Positions 1 to 11,999 of a stretch of 64,000 bases of DNA are shown here, one piece after another. Position 1 is the first letter of the stretch. Every line of letters starts with the position of its first letter. The notes under the pieces were generated by a model that was not told the origin of the DNA, made no database searches, and saw nothing but the letters and a program-made list of their open reading frames with translations. The position numbers and the translations under genes were made by a program. Where the stretch lies: positions 494,001 through 558,000 of the forward strand of contig JAQFVV010006336.1 in NCBI GenBank assembly GCA_028023455.1. Direction: 5' to 3'. The stretch comes from Epiperipatus broadwayi. Lineage: Eukaryota; Onychophora; Udeonychophora; Euonychophora; Peripatidae.

Positions 1-650
1 AAATATAATATCTGCTTGTAAAATTATTGTTGTTTAAATTAAGTAAATGCTCTTCATCTCTGGGGGTGTAATAGTATTCCAGTAATGTATTCTAATAGCG
101 CTAATTTATTAAGTCACACATATATTATTGGCATAGCCGCAAATCTAATGTTATCGTTAAATATGAATCAAACACATATATATGTAATACTCATGAGGCT
201 AACGTCAGCTAAATAACCCGACATAATTTTATTAATAAATCTTAAATATATATATCAAACTCGAACCATTGCTTTCTTTTAGTTAAGATAATATATTAAG
301 TTATTACTTAAGCTAAATATGACTAGATGATCTCCGCTCAATACATAATTAATATGCTAGGTCGCGAGCCTTCCTTGCTCATAAAATAAAGCTCGTTATT
401 AAGTTATTCTATCTAATAAGTTTAGCCTAGAGTCTTTTTGTGTCTCCGATGATCGATACCGGCGGGTGAGAAGTAAATTAATCGATGTCATCGGGATTGT
501 TGTTTATAATGTTATAGATCTGGGGAATGGGCAAATAAGGCAGAGTTCATGAGTGTTCCTGACCTGTGTATCTTGCGCACGATTGGATTTGAGGAACTTT
601 TGCCTAGAATGCTAGATCTTGTTACGTGAACATACAAATCTGACCGACAC
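1..650. other. AT-rich DNA with more CpG than the rest, no gene seen
   Basis: No reading frame or repeat is recognised. The stretch has noticeably more CG dinucleotides than the following DNA, for example around 360-390, 445-500 and 575-600. The change occurs near a short (TA)n run at 651-666. It could be an unmethylated or recently acquired segment, or the edge of a gene outside the window. This is composition judged by eye only. Confidence 0.4.
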
Positions 651-740
651 AATATATATATATATAGATGTAAAATACAATACCCATTATAAAATATATA
701 AAAAGAAAATTAACGTAATTTATATATATACATAAGTAAA

Positions 741-1224
741 TGGAATATTAGGAGCAAGTTAAATTATGATAATAGCAAGGAAAGTTGTTTACTGTTTAAG
801 GCTCATACAGGATTTTTAACAGAAGGGGATTATACACATAAATGGAAAAACATGGGTGATTTAGTCTGCAAGTTGTGGAAAGAAGGCATAGAAAATATTA
901 GGCATCTGTTAATTGAATGTAAATGCTTGAAAGCAGAAAGTGTACAAATAAAAGTTGTGGAAGAATAAATATAAGGAAAGTGATTATACAGAAAGTGGGT
1001 TATTGATTTTTATGCTGGTTTTGGAAAAAGATAAGAGAGAGTTAGATATAAAGGTCATGGAGTTGACAAAGATTATGTTGTGGAAATGGGATGAAAAAGG
1101 ATATAGGAAAACTTAGGGTGGGGAATGAAAAGGGAAGGTATAGTGGCTAACAGGTTTCTCTGAGCATTGTTGTTGAGAGATTTTTGACTCTGTATAAGAA
1201 CTCACAGTGCATCACATCACATCA
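741..1224 (+). pseudogene. LINE 3' end: reverse transcriptase C-terminus plus tail
   Basis: Frame 741-968 is open for 75 codons and ends in TAA. It reads like the extreme C-terminus of a non-LTR retrotransposon polymerase: LLFKAHTGFLTEGDYTHKW, then a Cys-x2-Trp (VCKLW) followed by ENIRHLLIEC. This matches the usual C-x2-C...H-x4-C zinc-knuckle found after the reverse transcriptase, with the second Cys replaced by Trp. Downstream is about 240 bp of untranslated DNA ending in short ATCAC repeats at 1211-1224, like the simple-repeat tails of RTE- and CR1-type LINEs. The 5' side is truncated, as is normal for LINE copies. The clade is not resolved. Confidence 0.65.
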
Positions 1225-2817
1225 CCAGATTGTAAAACACATTCAACAATCATGGCAATTTATTTATTTATGAATGGCAACCACCAAATATATTTCTTTT
1301 TTAAAATGTAATCTTGCACAAACTTATTTCTACCAAATGGATACTTAACTATTTAAATGAATAATCTAAATTAAAACAGACATTTAAGTAAAATTTAATT
1401 ATTTATTATATTCCTTTTTTTATTGAATCATTCCTAATTCCTTCTTTTTTTCTTTTAGCAACCCAAACTGACTCAATCTATTAATAAAACCAAAAGACAA
1501 ATGTAAATTTAAATGCAGCAAATATTCTTTTCTCAAGGAAATGTGCACCGTCACTTTCCCTATGAACAACAGCAGTCCACATTGATTATGGCAACCCTAA
1601 CCAAATATGAGTGAACTTAAGGGTGACTTACTATAAGAGTGTGCCATATTGCAACACTCAAACTTTCTCTTTCTAATGTTAAACAATATATTCAAAACCT
1701 TAAAAAAATGACACAAGTGTCTGCTGTTTGCTTGCAGTCTTCACACATTCTTTTTCTTTCAAACCAGGTTCCACCATAAGGTTCTTCTCTTACTTATGAA
1801 CAGACTTATTAACTAAACTTTTATCATTTCTCCTGTTTTGGATTTCTAGACTGAGCAGATAATATTCACCTCATATACATACTTGAAATATAATAATAAA
1901 TGGAGAATTATATAAACAAAACAAATTTTTGATTAAAATGAAAATTAATAATATATAATTAATAACCTTTAGTAACAACTCACTCTATTGTTGGATTTTT
2001 TTCTTTACAATTAAGTGAATGTATTCTATTACTCTATTACACCATAATAAAAAAAGTTCTTGAAGAAAAGTTCATAATTATCTTGATTGATCAGTGGTAT
2101 GCATTTATCCAGCAGGTTAAAGTTCTTGTATGAATTTTTTTTTGATGGCTGGTGTGAATCCTCCAATAGTTCCATTGGTTTGAATTGGTTTCCTCAGCTA
2201 GCTCTGCACATTTTTGTTTACCTTGATTGGCATTCACATAGGTAGAACCAGATGGTAATAAGAGGTGTAATTCCTTGAGGGGAAAGTCCTGATATTCTTT
2301 AGCTGGCCAATATTTTCTCTGTTCTGTATAATATTATTTTAATTTCTTTTCACAGTGTTTAGGATGCATAATAATATGAGTTCAAGCCAAATCAAAATGC
2401 AAAATCAAAAATGCCAAGTAGTCCAAGCAATAGAAAATTCTGTAACTTAACATTTTGAGTTATTTCAAGATCTGGATTTACACTTTTAATTTATTTTTAG
2501 CACTTTTATTTATGTTCTTTTTTGGTCATTTAGTTTTTTTCAACTAGTGGAAAGTTCTGGTTCAATTAGCATAATAGATAATGTAATACTTTTGATATCT
2601 GAAGTTTCAACAATAGAGCTAATTATAGAAAAAAAATCTATACTTTATCCTTACCCATATCTTCTCTTACCAATAATTAGAATTAAGATAAAAAAAAAAC
2701 CTTTTATTAAAAAACTTTCAAGATCTTATTTTTATCTAGATTTAATTTATTTCAATAAGATGAATAAAAAAAACTTTTAAAATAATATTTAAAAAAAATT
2801 GTTATTTTTTTTTTTAA
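1225..2817. other. AT-rich noncoding DNA, nothing recognised
   Basis: No protein family, RNA gene or repeat boundary is recognised. A 77-codon open frame at 2547-2780 is Lys/Ile/Tyr-rich and looks like chance in AT-rich DNA. Confidence 0.5.
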
Positions 2818-2908
2818 TGTGTCAAAGCATCGGCTGGGAAGTGAACCCAGGACAATTGCTTGTAAGGCAGCTGTGCTGACCACACTCGACCCAAAATGCT
2901 TGACATTT
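2818..2908 (-). repeat. tRNA-derived SINE piece, copy 1
   Basis: On the minus strand a B-box-like GGTTCACTTCC (complement of 2837-2847) lies downstream of an A-box-like region containing GAGTGTGGTCAGCAC (complement of about 2869-2886). This is the layout of a tRNA-type RNA polymerase III promoter. The adjacent copy at 2928-3031 shares the head, the B box and the flanking word gcttgaca. Neither copy folds obviously into a functional tRNA, so this is a SINE head rather than a tRNA gene. Confidence 0.6.
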
Positions 2909-2927
2909 ATTATTATTATTTTTTTCA

Positions 2928-3031
2928 TATGTCATACCATCGGCTGGGAGGTGAACCTGCAACAACCATCTGCAAACAAGTGCTTGCTTGCAAGGTGGCT
3001 GTGCTGACCTCTCGGCTAACAATGCTTGACA
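2928..3031 (-). repeat. tRNA-derived SINE piece, copy 2
   Basis: The minus strand holds TTAGCCGAGAGGTCAGC (A-box region, complement of 3001-3018) and GGTTCACCTCC (B box, complement of 2947-2957). It shares both landmarks with the neighbouring copy in the same orientation, 20 bp away across a (TTA)n-like spacer. An extra, roughly duplicated CAAGC/CTTGC stretch lies between the two boxes. The tandem arrangement suggests either a dimeric SINE or two insertions. Confidence 0.6.
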
Positions 3032-4384
3032 ACATTTGTTATTTTAAACTAATATATATGCACTTTTAATAAATTATATATATATGCATGTGTGTATATA
3101 TATATATGAGATGGCAGAAAATACCAGCTCAATATATGTAGTACAAACTTATAATAAGTACTCAGATTAAAGACAGTTATTGCAAATTATCACCCTTGGT
3201 AACAGAGGATGGTTGGATGCAATTATTATTTAATCACTATCAAAGACAAAGATATATCATAGGTTTAATGTCCATATTTGTTTGAAATTTTTCTTATTAT
3301 TAAAACGATAGCATTATATTATATACATGTTTTTACATTCAGTTCATTAACATGTTCAACCATATTTTAGTTGATTCTTTACCTTTAGCCAATAATAGAT
3401 AAATACAATTTAATGAATTATCAGAGTAGGCTGTTGGCTATCTACTGAAAAAAAATTTTGTAACTGTAAAAATTTTTAAAATTTGCCCAGCCTTAATTTG
3501 ATTTCCAAATCACAGATATGTTAAGTAAATATGATAACCACCAAATCATTAATCATTATTGTCCACTTTTAGAAATAATATGATTTTTTAAATTAAAATT
3601 ATGATGATATTTAGTGTTTGGACCTTCAATGGAAAAAAAAAGTCTCCCATTGTGGTCTAACTATTATATATTCAAACATGTGTCATAGAAATCCTAGAAG
3701 ATATTTCTTTGCAATTAAAATGCATTAAAAATATTCACAAATTCCCTGGTTATCAAAATGATTGCTACAACACATTTATTAAAACTAACCATTTAATTAA
3801 GGTCATAAAATCAGGTCAAGCTTTTTGGGAGTTCTCTCAAAAGCAAATTACTAGAGCTACTAGTATAAGATAAGAACCAAAAAATCTAACAGAGTCAAAA
3901 TTAAAAACACATAAAAACTTATTAGAGAAGATATGAAAATGTATTTGGGAGGAAGCAATTTACAACACAGTGGATTATTTTTTTAGGTTATGAATATTAT
4001 TATTCAGAATGTCAATTTAAATTCTATTTATTTATTGGAAGCAATACATGATATTGAAAAAAGTAATGTTTGTGACAGTTTAGATAAAAGACTATCCCAA
4101 TACTATTGAGAGTATTCTCTACCTAGTTTTCTATTATGCTTTGAAAAAAAAATGCTTGTAGCAAACCGAGTTCATGAATGATTACCATAGATAGTGCCAA
4201 AAAGAATTTAAGAAAAATGAGAGGCAAACTATTTTCAGTCTTTAATTGGAGTCACTAAGGTATGGCCACAAAAGATTTCATTGAAATTATATTTTTGAAA
4301 AGTATATTTATCTGGGATATGAAGATTTTATTTTGTAATATGATTAGAAATATTAGATAAATATTTTTGTCCGTGTTGTTTTTT
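3032..4384. other. AT-rich noncoding DNA
   Basis: It contains a short (TA)n/(TG)n patch near 3075-3108. No coding or repeat family is recognised. Confidence 0.5.
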
Positions 4385-4615
4385 CGTTTGTCGCCGGCCC
4401 CCGTGTTTCCCTTTCGGGGTCCCTTTTTCGGTAATTTTTTTTGCTGGTCTTTTTTAAAATTTTTCCGGACGGGGCCTAAGCGGCCCCGCGGTTGCGTTGC
4501 CCCGCCCTTGCCCGGGAGGTGAGGCTGGATTTTGCCGAAGAACCTTTACCGCCAAAAACCGGCGGGTACACCGCCCCACAGTCCCCGCCCCGCCCTTCTC
4601 TAGAACGACGGTCCA
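4385..4615. other. GC-rich, CpG-dense island in AT-rich DNA
   Basis: This stretch is dense in CG and runs of C or G, for example GGCCCCCGTG, CGGACGGGGCC, CGGCCCCGCGG and CCCCGCCCCGCCC. Both flanks are strongly AT-rich. It overlaps open frames on both strands (minus 4454-4717, plus 4492-4734), but neither translation is recognised and both are Pro/Arg/Gly-rich as GC composition predicts. It could be a promoter CpG island, the 5' end of a transposable element, or foreign or misassembled sequence. The C-poor, G-containing tract that follows on the plus strand suggests transcription to the right, but that is inference. Confidence 0.5.
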
Positions 4616-4739
4616 GACCGCAAACTGTGAATGTGGATTTTCTAAACCCAGGTTTGAGTTTTCTAGTAGGTAGTATTCTTTTAGTTTTTTTAATGTTATT
4701 TGATAAAAATTTATCACTATTATCGAGAAACTAATAAAT

Positions 4740-5760
4740 ATGTCACTCAGAAAATGGTGTTTTTACCTGTGTAGGTGCCTATGGGTATTTTTTTTTTGTT
4801 TTTTTGTGGTTTGTTTTAGCTACCGCCAAGGTGAATGGTTGCCCGTTCAGCTTTTACATTTTTCCTCTCAGCATTGTTGTTTATGCTTTTTTTATTGTTT
4901 TACTATTTTTGTTTTACTAATGTTTTATTGTTTTTGTTTCATTTAGTTTTTATTTGTTGTTTTTTATTGTTTTTTACACTATTTATTTATAGTTTTGTTG
5001 CTCCTTATTAGAATTTTGTTTTTATTTATTTTTTTATTGAAAAATCTGAGTGAAATATTTTATATTTATTTGATATAAAGGTTGTTTCTGGAAGCGATCT
5101 TGAAGAGGTAGATATAAAATTTTTATATAAATATGATAGATTTTAGTAATATTGTTTTTGAATGAGAAATTTTAAATTGTTTTGTTTGGATGTTATTAGT
5201 ATGTGATGTGTTTAAAAAGGTTGGTTTTAAATTAAAATAAAATAGTGATTTGTTTATAGTTTGATTTATAAATTGGAGAATCATGTTAATATAATTTATA
5301 TTATGTATATGTGATGTATGATTATTTTTATTGTTTATTGGTAGTATATTCTTCTTATTATTTTTATATTCTGTTAGAATTTTAATTTTTTATTTTTATT
5401 TTTATTAGGAACTTTTTGCAGGTAAATTTAAAGTTGGGGTAGAAGTAAAATATTATAACATTTTGACATTGTAAGTATGTTTTAGTATTATATCTTAGAA
5501 AGATTTTTTGTGATAAAAAAATTGAAGATGTAATTTGATTTAGTTAATTTAATTTAAATTATAAAAAAATAAAATAATAATTATTGGTTGTGAAAATTTT
5601 TTTTTTATTTTTTTATAGTTATCCTATTATTTATGTTATTGTTTTAGTTTTTAGTTTTAAATTAATTGTTTTGTTATAAAAGAGTTATTGTGAAAATGTA
5701 TATTAAATAAATGGGGGAATAGTTAAAACTAAAAAATGTAGAAATAGAAAAATCCTGGCA
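4740..5760 (+). other. T-rich then C-depleted strand-asymmetric tract
   Basis: About 4780-5040 is T-rich. From 5101 to about 5700 C is nearly absent from the plus strand while G is common: the lines at 5101-5280, 5521-5580 and 5641-5700 contain no C. Such skew occurs in LTRs and in transcribed DNA near CpG-island promoters. No protein is recognised. A 68-codon frame at 4740-4946 is a Phe/Cys/Leu-rich artefact of the T-rich composition. Confidence 0.45.
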
Positions 5761-7917
5761 ATATATGACAATATGCTATCACACTGCTGCAGACATCAAT
5801 GCTAAGTTTGCAGCAGTTGTGTGTTTTTTATAGTAAGTATATTAATATTTAAGTGACTGATCCAGTTTTATCGATTTTATTTTAAAATTTTCAATAATTT
5901 TTTTTAAACTTTCTTTTAGAAAGTTTTCAAAAGTTGATTTTTTTTCCTAAAAAAAAAAAAAAACAATTACGAAAATATTTTTATTCAAAGTTCTTTTTCA
6001 TTTTTTATTGATTAAACATAGATTTTTCATGATAAAAATCCATTTAAAAATACAGTGATCAATAATAATAAAAAGAATTTTATTTTGACTAGACGGAAAT
6101 TTAACAACTTCAAATGATTTATTAAGTTTTTCTAAGTTTTTTTTTTTTTAAAAAAATAATAAACATTGTAAGAAATGAAAAAAACATTTTAAATACCCAA
6201 AAGAATTACATTTTCCTCATGTTAATGTCAATGTAAAGTTCAAAAATAAATCTTAGAACTCTGAGTGTTTGACTCAGTGATGGGCAAAAGGCTTTCTTTA
6301 GAAAAAATAAAATGGAAATATTCGAAGAATTTGGCTCTGATAATTTCTAGTACTTTCAAAATAATTCCTAGGTTGGTCATATGATTTTGCTTTTCATACA
6401 GGGAAAATAAATGCATATTTGTTAAGATACATATAAAAAATAAAAAAAATTATTCTTTACTTTCAGAATTAGTTGTAGTTTTTTTTTTATCAACTTATCT
6501 GTTTGTTCACACATCTAACTTAACTCCTGAAAATAACTTGTATTATTCATCGTTATCAATTACTTATAATGAGTAAACGGAAACATTCTAACTTTAAAGG
6601 AAGTATGAAGAAGAATATATAACATTAAAAAGTGCTCAATATATGTCCAGTTATAAATTATATCTTATTGCAACATGCTTTGCCTTGATGGTACATGCAG
6701 TATCATTCATTCAAGCACTCATCCAATTAACCCAGCTTATGATGGAAACATAACATTTCAGTTATGAATATTTATATAAATGTTATAGTGCCAAATGTAT
6801 AATCTTACAATAGCTAAGATCTCAGATTAAAATCTAATATAGATTGGACTTTTTCCCCAAGTAGTTGTTTTATTGCCAATAGAGACAGTTATATGATATT
6901 ATTACTGAGTGAAAGTTTTACTCAAACTGTGACATAAAATCTAAAAAAAATATTACTTATCATGACTTTTGGATAGTGAATCAATTTTATCTACTTTAAA
7001 TAATCAATACACTAACATCAATCTGACAGAATTAAGTGCTTTTATTTAAATATATAATTTAGTCTACAGGAAGAGGAGAAACAGGGTTCAACAGCTGGAA
7101 GACATTTGGGTCACAGGCTATGCATGATTAAAAATGTTAAGTAAACATTTAATTACTATATATAATTTATTTATTATTTATAATTATTATATGTTATATG
7201 TGCAAGTATTTATAATATTTATTAACACATGCCTAATATTTGTCATATAATGTTTTTATTTAATATTAGCATTTATATATCATGGCTCTTAACATATTTT
7301 TGGACAAAGTCAAGCTAAAAATAAGTCTTTTGGAATTTACAATTTTTTTATTTATTTTATTTTTGTTCTTTATTATTTTTCAGATATTTTAGGACCTAAA
7401 ATATTTGCAATTCAGCCTCTTATAAAAAAGATTGGTCAATTGTTATAAATTATAAATCATTGTGCTACAGAATAGGGCCCTCACACTTCTAAGACTTGGG
7501 CTCTGATTAAAAGTGATAAAGTTATGATATATAGATTTTTACTTTTCAAGATCTCCTACTTTGACACTGCAAATAAATAATATAGACCATATAATTTTTA
7601 ATTAACTCATGGGTATAACACCTTTCCTATATATCTTACATATCAAAACTTCAATTCTACTTCTTATATGCATTATATATTGTACTTTATATTTATTATA
7701 GCTAGGAAAAAAGTAATTTTTATATTATTTTATAATTTAAAATTATTTTATTTTATTAATTTAAATTAATAATTAAACATTGACAATAATATATACTCAA
7801 AGAAGTAAAGTAATAAAATGCGCATTATTTCTACTTGCACCGACTTCTGTTATTTACTTGTCAACGGTATGAGTGCAGAAAATTGGCTCTTGTAGATCAA
7901 GTTGTAACAAATATAAA
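5761..7917. other. AT-rich noncoding DNA
   Basis: Poly-A and poly-T runs (about 5948-5965, 6139-6155) and AT-rich filler. No gene or repeat family is recognised. Confidence 0.5.
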
Positions 7918-8140
7918 CATTAAACCAATAAACATCACATGATCACCAAGTCTTATGCTTGGTTATAACTGTTATTAAAATAGGCAAAACTCACTATATG
8001 TATTGCCACACACTGCAAGCTAGTGTAATCAATGGATGAGTAGGCACTAGATGGGGATTTTATGCACAAATCTTCTGGCATCCATTGATTATTCTAACTT
8101 GCAATGTGTGGCAATATGTATAGTGAGTTTTGCCTGTTTA
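7918..8140. repeat. Foldback element, family A, copy 1
   Basis: Arms 7981-8035 and 8082-8136 are near-perfect inverted repeats of about 55 bp around a 46-bp loop. They start TAGGCAAAACTCACTATATG and end with its mirror. The flank from 7918 carries the word AAACATCACATGATCACC. That word and the arm word TAATCAATGGA recur at 17.3-17.66 kb and at 23.8-24.4 kb, so this is a dispersed family, probably MITE-like and non-coding. Confidence 0.75.
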
Positions 8141-9371
8141 AATATGAACATTAACAGATAACCTTTAATACTTTCATGTACATAATTTTAGTCAAGCTAT
8201 TTGGCAAACATTATAATATCACAGGGTCATAATTATGATATAACAGCATATTATTTCAATTTATATACATTATGGATACAAATAAAGTCAGATTTATTAA
8301 AATTTACAAAACAGATCAATATTAAAGATGGTAAAATAAATTAAAAGACTAATAATCAATAGCAAAATATGAGTTACATGATCAAATGTTATTTTTTAGT
8401 TAAAGTATTATGTTCCCTAGTTAATTTAGCATGCATTTGAGCAGAAACATAGATGTCAAAATATACATTAAATCTATTAAGCCTTTTGTCATTAATATAT
8501 ATAAATAATGATTAATATTATATAACTATTATACATGTGTATTCACAAGCTTCTTATACGTGCACATACATATGTGCGCTTAATCATTTATTGGAATAAA
8601 TTTTCATCTCTCTATATTTTTATATGGAACTTTATGATATATATATATTCTATTTTATAGTTTGTTTCCATTAATATTTATTCCTCAATGCAGGGAATAA
8701 ATAATTTTTCTTACATACACACAAATACACAGACAGACATATACTGACATGCTGTGATCTTATTGCTCATAATATGACTTAGTGATATGAACCAATTTTA
8801 ACTTCTTTTATTTTGTAGAGAGTGAAGTTGATGTATATATAATGATATACAAACTAAAGTATTAGATAAACTTTGTTAATAATTGTTTTAGATCATACAA
8901 ATTTAATATTTTTCTTTTTTTTAAATATAAAAGAAGAAAATAAATTAGTTTTCTTTCCTTGATATTTGATATTAAATATTCTAATAGATTTTTATATCAA
9001 TCTAAACCTCAAATTAATTAGTATTGAAATATTTACAACTTGTTATTTATGTAAGTTAATTAATTGTGTTTACCAAATTTTTTGAATATATTTAAAGATT
9101 GACATCAACTCAGGTTTTGATAATAAGTCAATCATTCAAAATTTTTTGTTGTTTTGTTAATGAAAATGGTTTTCAATTCTGCATTAAGTAAGCTGTAAAC
9201 AATTTCCATCAGTTACTGAGTGTTAATGAATTGAGAATAACGTTAATAATAGAATAAAAGTATTGTCCCTAAAGGGAAATGAGTGCGTGCTTGCATTCCA
9301 ACAATGACAAATGCTTAGGAAAACTTATTGGTCTATCTGTTATCTGTCACTGACAAGTGTTCAAAAAATGC
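8141..9371. other. AT-rich noncoding DNA
   Basis: Nothing recognised apart from short AT microsatellites near 8637-8650. Confidence 0.5.
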
Positions 9372-9420
9372 AAGCGTTGGTGGCCTAGCGGTTAGCATAG
9401 CTATCTTCGAAGCAGCTGGC
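9372..9420 (+). repeat. Truncated tRNA-derived SINE head
   Basis: GTTGGTGGCCTAGCGGTTAG reads like a tRNA 5' acceptor stem and A box (TGGCCTAGCGG). It is followed by an anticodon-arm-like stretch with ATCTTCGAAG, and the match stops before any B box, where a (TA)n run begins. The missing B box and 3' half exclude a tRNA gene. Confidence 0.6.
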
Positions 9421-10679
9421 ACATATATATAAAAATGTAATTGAGAAAGTTTCATCTCAATCATAATTATAAGCTGCTTGGCTAGTTTTATCTCAAACTT
9501 AATGATTAACTATGAACTACAATGAAAATGCTCCAATGATTATATTTCAAGTATGAAGAAAGCTGTTAAAGTTTTAACAATACCAAATTCAGAGAAATTA
9601 TGATTTACATATTGCATGAATCAAAGAAAGTATCATTCATTAAAAAATAATCATTGGAGTTAAATTTCAAACAATTTTATTAACAAGTGCTGGAGAATTG
9701 CTTTGCAAGAAAATTTTCCTTAAGTTAAATAATAAAACAGATGGATTTCATGAAAAATCAGCCTGGGTAAGATATAAAATACTGCTATTATATATTTGGT
9801 ATTATTGTAATTATATTGTATTTGTTTAATTAATTTCTTTATTTGAATAATTTCTAGGTGTGATTCAAATGTATATTGACATATTTAAGGATGTATTTCC
9901 AATGTATATTAAATTAAAACTTATTTAAATATAAATTGAAATTAATTTAATAATTTAATCAATTAATTATAGTAAGCTAAAGTTATTTATGCCAGTGCTT
10001 AAAAATGGTGTTGTACTTAAAAACATATCCAATTGAAGCCTTTTCATACGAGTAAACTGTCCGTGTTCAAAAAAATATAAAACTTGTGTATTATTATATA
10101 TTAACCATCTTTTATTGTTGATTAAATATTTATATTATTAAAATTATAGTTTTAACTCTTTAGTTATGATTAGAATTGCTTCTATTTATGTCATTGATAA
10201 CATTATAGTTAAATACTGTGACTTTGTGTTTTCATCAGCTGATGGAGTTTTTGCTTTCCACTGATTTTTATAGCTGGTATTATAATCTGTACTGTTTTGT
10301 GTTCATGTTTACATATTAGTTGCCTTTTTAAGGATAGACGATGCCCTCAGATATAAAAGTTTCTTTTTTCAGAGGATGCAGCCTTTGTTAGAGATAATAT
10401 TTTAATCACTGCAGAGCATATTTGAACACACATGATTAAAGTTATTTTGATCTAATTGTAAAAAAAAAAGATTGATCAAATCAGTGGTGAGATATTTAAT
10501 ATTTTCAAATACATTTTTAATAAGCTCAATGTAAGAATTTGTTTACTTACATATTTCCCAATTCTTTGTGGAGCCTGGGTTGATTGATCATCATCATAGC
10601 TGCCTACAAGTGACATACTAATTTTTATTTTAGTGTGTGTGTATATATATATGTAATGATAAATAATATTTTAATAATG
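9421..10679. other. AT-rich noncoding DNA
   Basis: No gene or repeat family is recognised. A short (GT)n(AT)n patch lies at 10633-10653. Confidence 0.5.
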
Positions 10680-10827
10680 AATAAATATAACGTCATGTGA
10701 AAATTTTACCATATTTATTTGAAATAATAATTGAACTTTTACAATAAGAGAGTGGACCATTTCTTAATGTATTTTAGATCTTTTTATGTACACTACAGCT
10801 ATCTAGAACATGACGTTATATTTATAT
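10680..10827. repeat. Short inverted-repeat element (MITE-like)
   Basis: ATAAATATAACGTCATGT at 10681-10698 is the reverse complement of 10808-10826 apart from end bases. The arms enclose about 109 bp of AT-rich DNA. The size and structure fit a small non-autonomous DNA transposon. There is no coding capacity and the target site is not clear. Confidence 0.55.
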
Positions 10828-11549
10828 ATGTACTAGTAGTAAAATTGCTTTTCTAATTATTTATGTAAGTGATCTCATCATTTCAATTTAGATTTTTTCC
10901 AGTATGTTTTATATATTTTGAAATTATGTAAAATATTGCTTAAACAAAAGCAAATTAAATTTACAAATTAAAATTTGAATAGAAAATGCCATGTAAAAAA
11001 AATCTACAAAAAAAAAGTGAATGAATTTTATAATATTAATAGTGGATGAGCAGATCTTATAGCAATAAGAGAGAATATTTAAGTAGGAAAATAATTACAA
11101 TATTTAGATATATAACCAATATTCTGGAAAAAGAAATGAGTTGAGATAATGGAAACAAAAAGTTTGTTGAATGATTAATTGGAGTGATTTTTCCTCTGCA
11201 GTGGACTATTCATAATTGATTACATCTTTATGACAAAAACATTTGATTGAATCACAAGCTGCATATTCATTTTTAAACTTTTATTACTATTATTGCTGTT
11301 TTAATATTTATTTTAAATGAAATAACAGTGTGTTATTTTTCAATTTATCGAATGAATAATAATAATAATAATTAAATTCAAATTTTAATAATTCAGTTCA
11401 ATTTATTTCAAAAAAGCTATAATGATTTAAAAGTCCCAGAAAAGAAAAAAAATTATGCAGGAGTTTACAGTGTAACAAATAAATTAAGTTATTACAAGAA
11501 GCATATAAATAAAACATGTAGTGTACCGGTCAAAACATGTTTATCCATC
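10828..11549. other. AT-rich noncoding DNA
   Basis: Nothing recognised beyond a short (AAT)n at about 11357-11372. Confidence 0.5.
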
Positions 11550-11574
11550 TAACATGAGATGGAACTCACAAACT

Positions 11575-11700
11575 GTACTTCAAACCCAGTCAAGCCCAAG
11601 ATTTAGGTCAGGGACCAGCCTGGATTTGAACCCACTCTCTAAGCCCCAGATCAAACACCTAATGAATAACAATAGTGATGGCACATGAAAATTCATTTTA
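11575..11700 (-). repeat. Possible tRNA-derived SINE fragment
   Basis: On the minus strand GGGTTCAAATCC (complement of 11622-11633) is a good RNA polymerase III B box. The upstream A-box region (complement of about 11641-11664) is only weakly tRNA-like. The surrounding 100 bp are richer in C and G than the neighbourhood. It is probably a decayed SINE. A chance B box cannot be excluded. Confidence 0.4.
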
Positions 11701-11999
11701 ATCCCGCCGACTAGCAAAGCTGAGCAAAACAATGAGACATCTATTAACTATGACTAAATTAATATATATATCAGTATGGCTATACATTTGGAAGTGGAGA
11801 AAAAAGGAATTCAAACTACTCAAATAAGTTAGACAATAAAATATAGTTTAATATAATGACAAATTGTTTACATACATTATGACTTAATTGTATACATTAG
11901 TGTGTGTGTGAATGAGAAAGCGGTAAATGATTACATAGTGTCGTCATTCATGCTATTATTTCTCATATGCTCTTTATTAACTAAATAATATATTATAAA

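Noticed and set aside
2819-3022. Opposed 62- and 66-codon frames
   Set aside because: They cover the two tRNA-like SINE pieces and have no protein signature.
4492-4734. 80-codon plus frame and 87-codon minus frame over the GC island
   Set aside because: Pro/Arg/Gly-rich composition follows from GC content and no family is recognised; the island itself is reported.
7981-8136. CRISPR-like or bacterial palindromic repeat
   Set aside because: It is a single inverted repeat with eukaryotic context, and no regularly spaced direct repeats exist in the window.
9372-9420. Genuine tRNA gene
   Set aside because: Only the 5' half is present; there is no B box or 3' acceptor strand.
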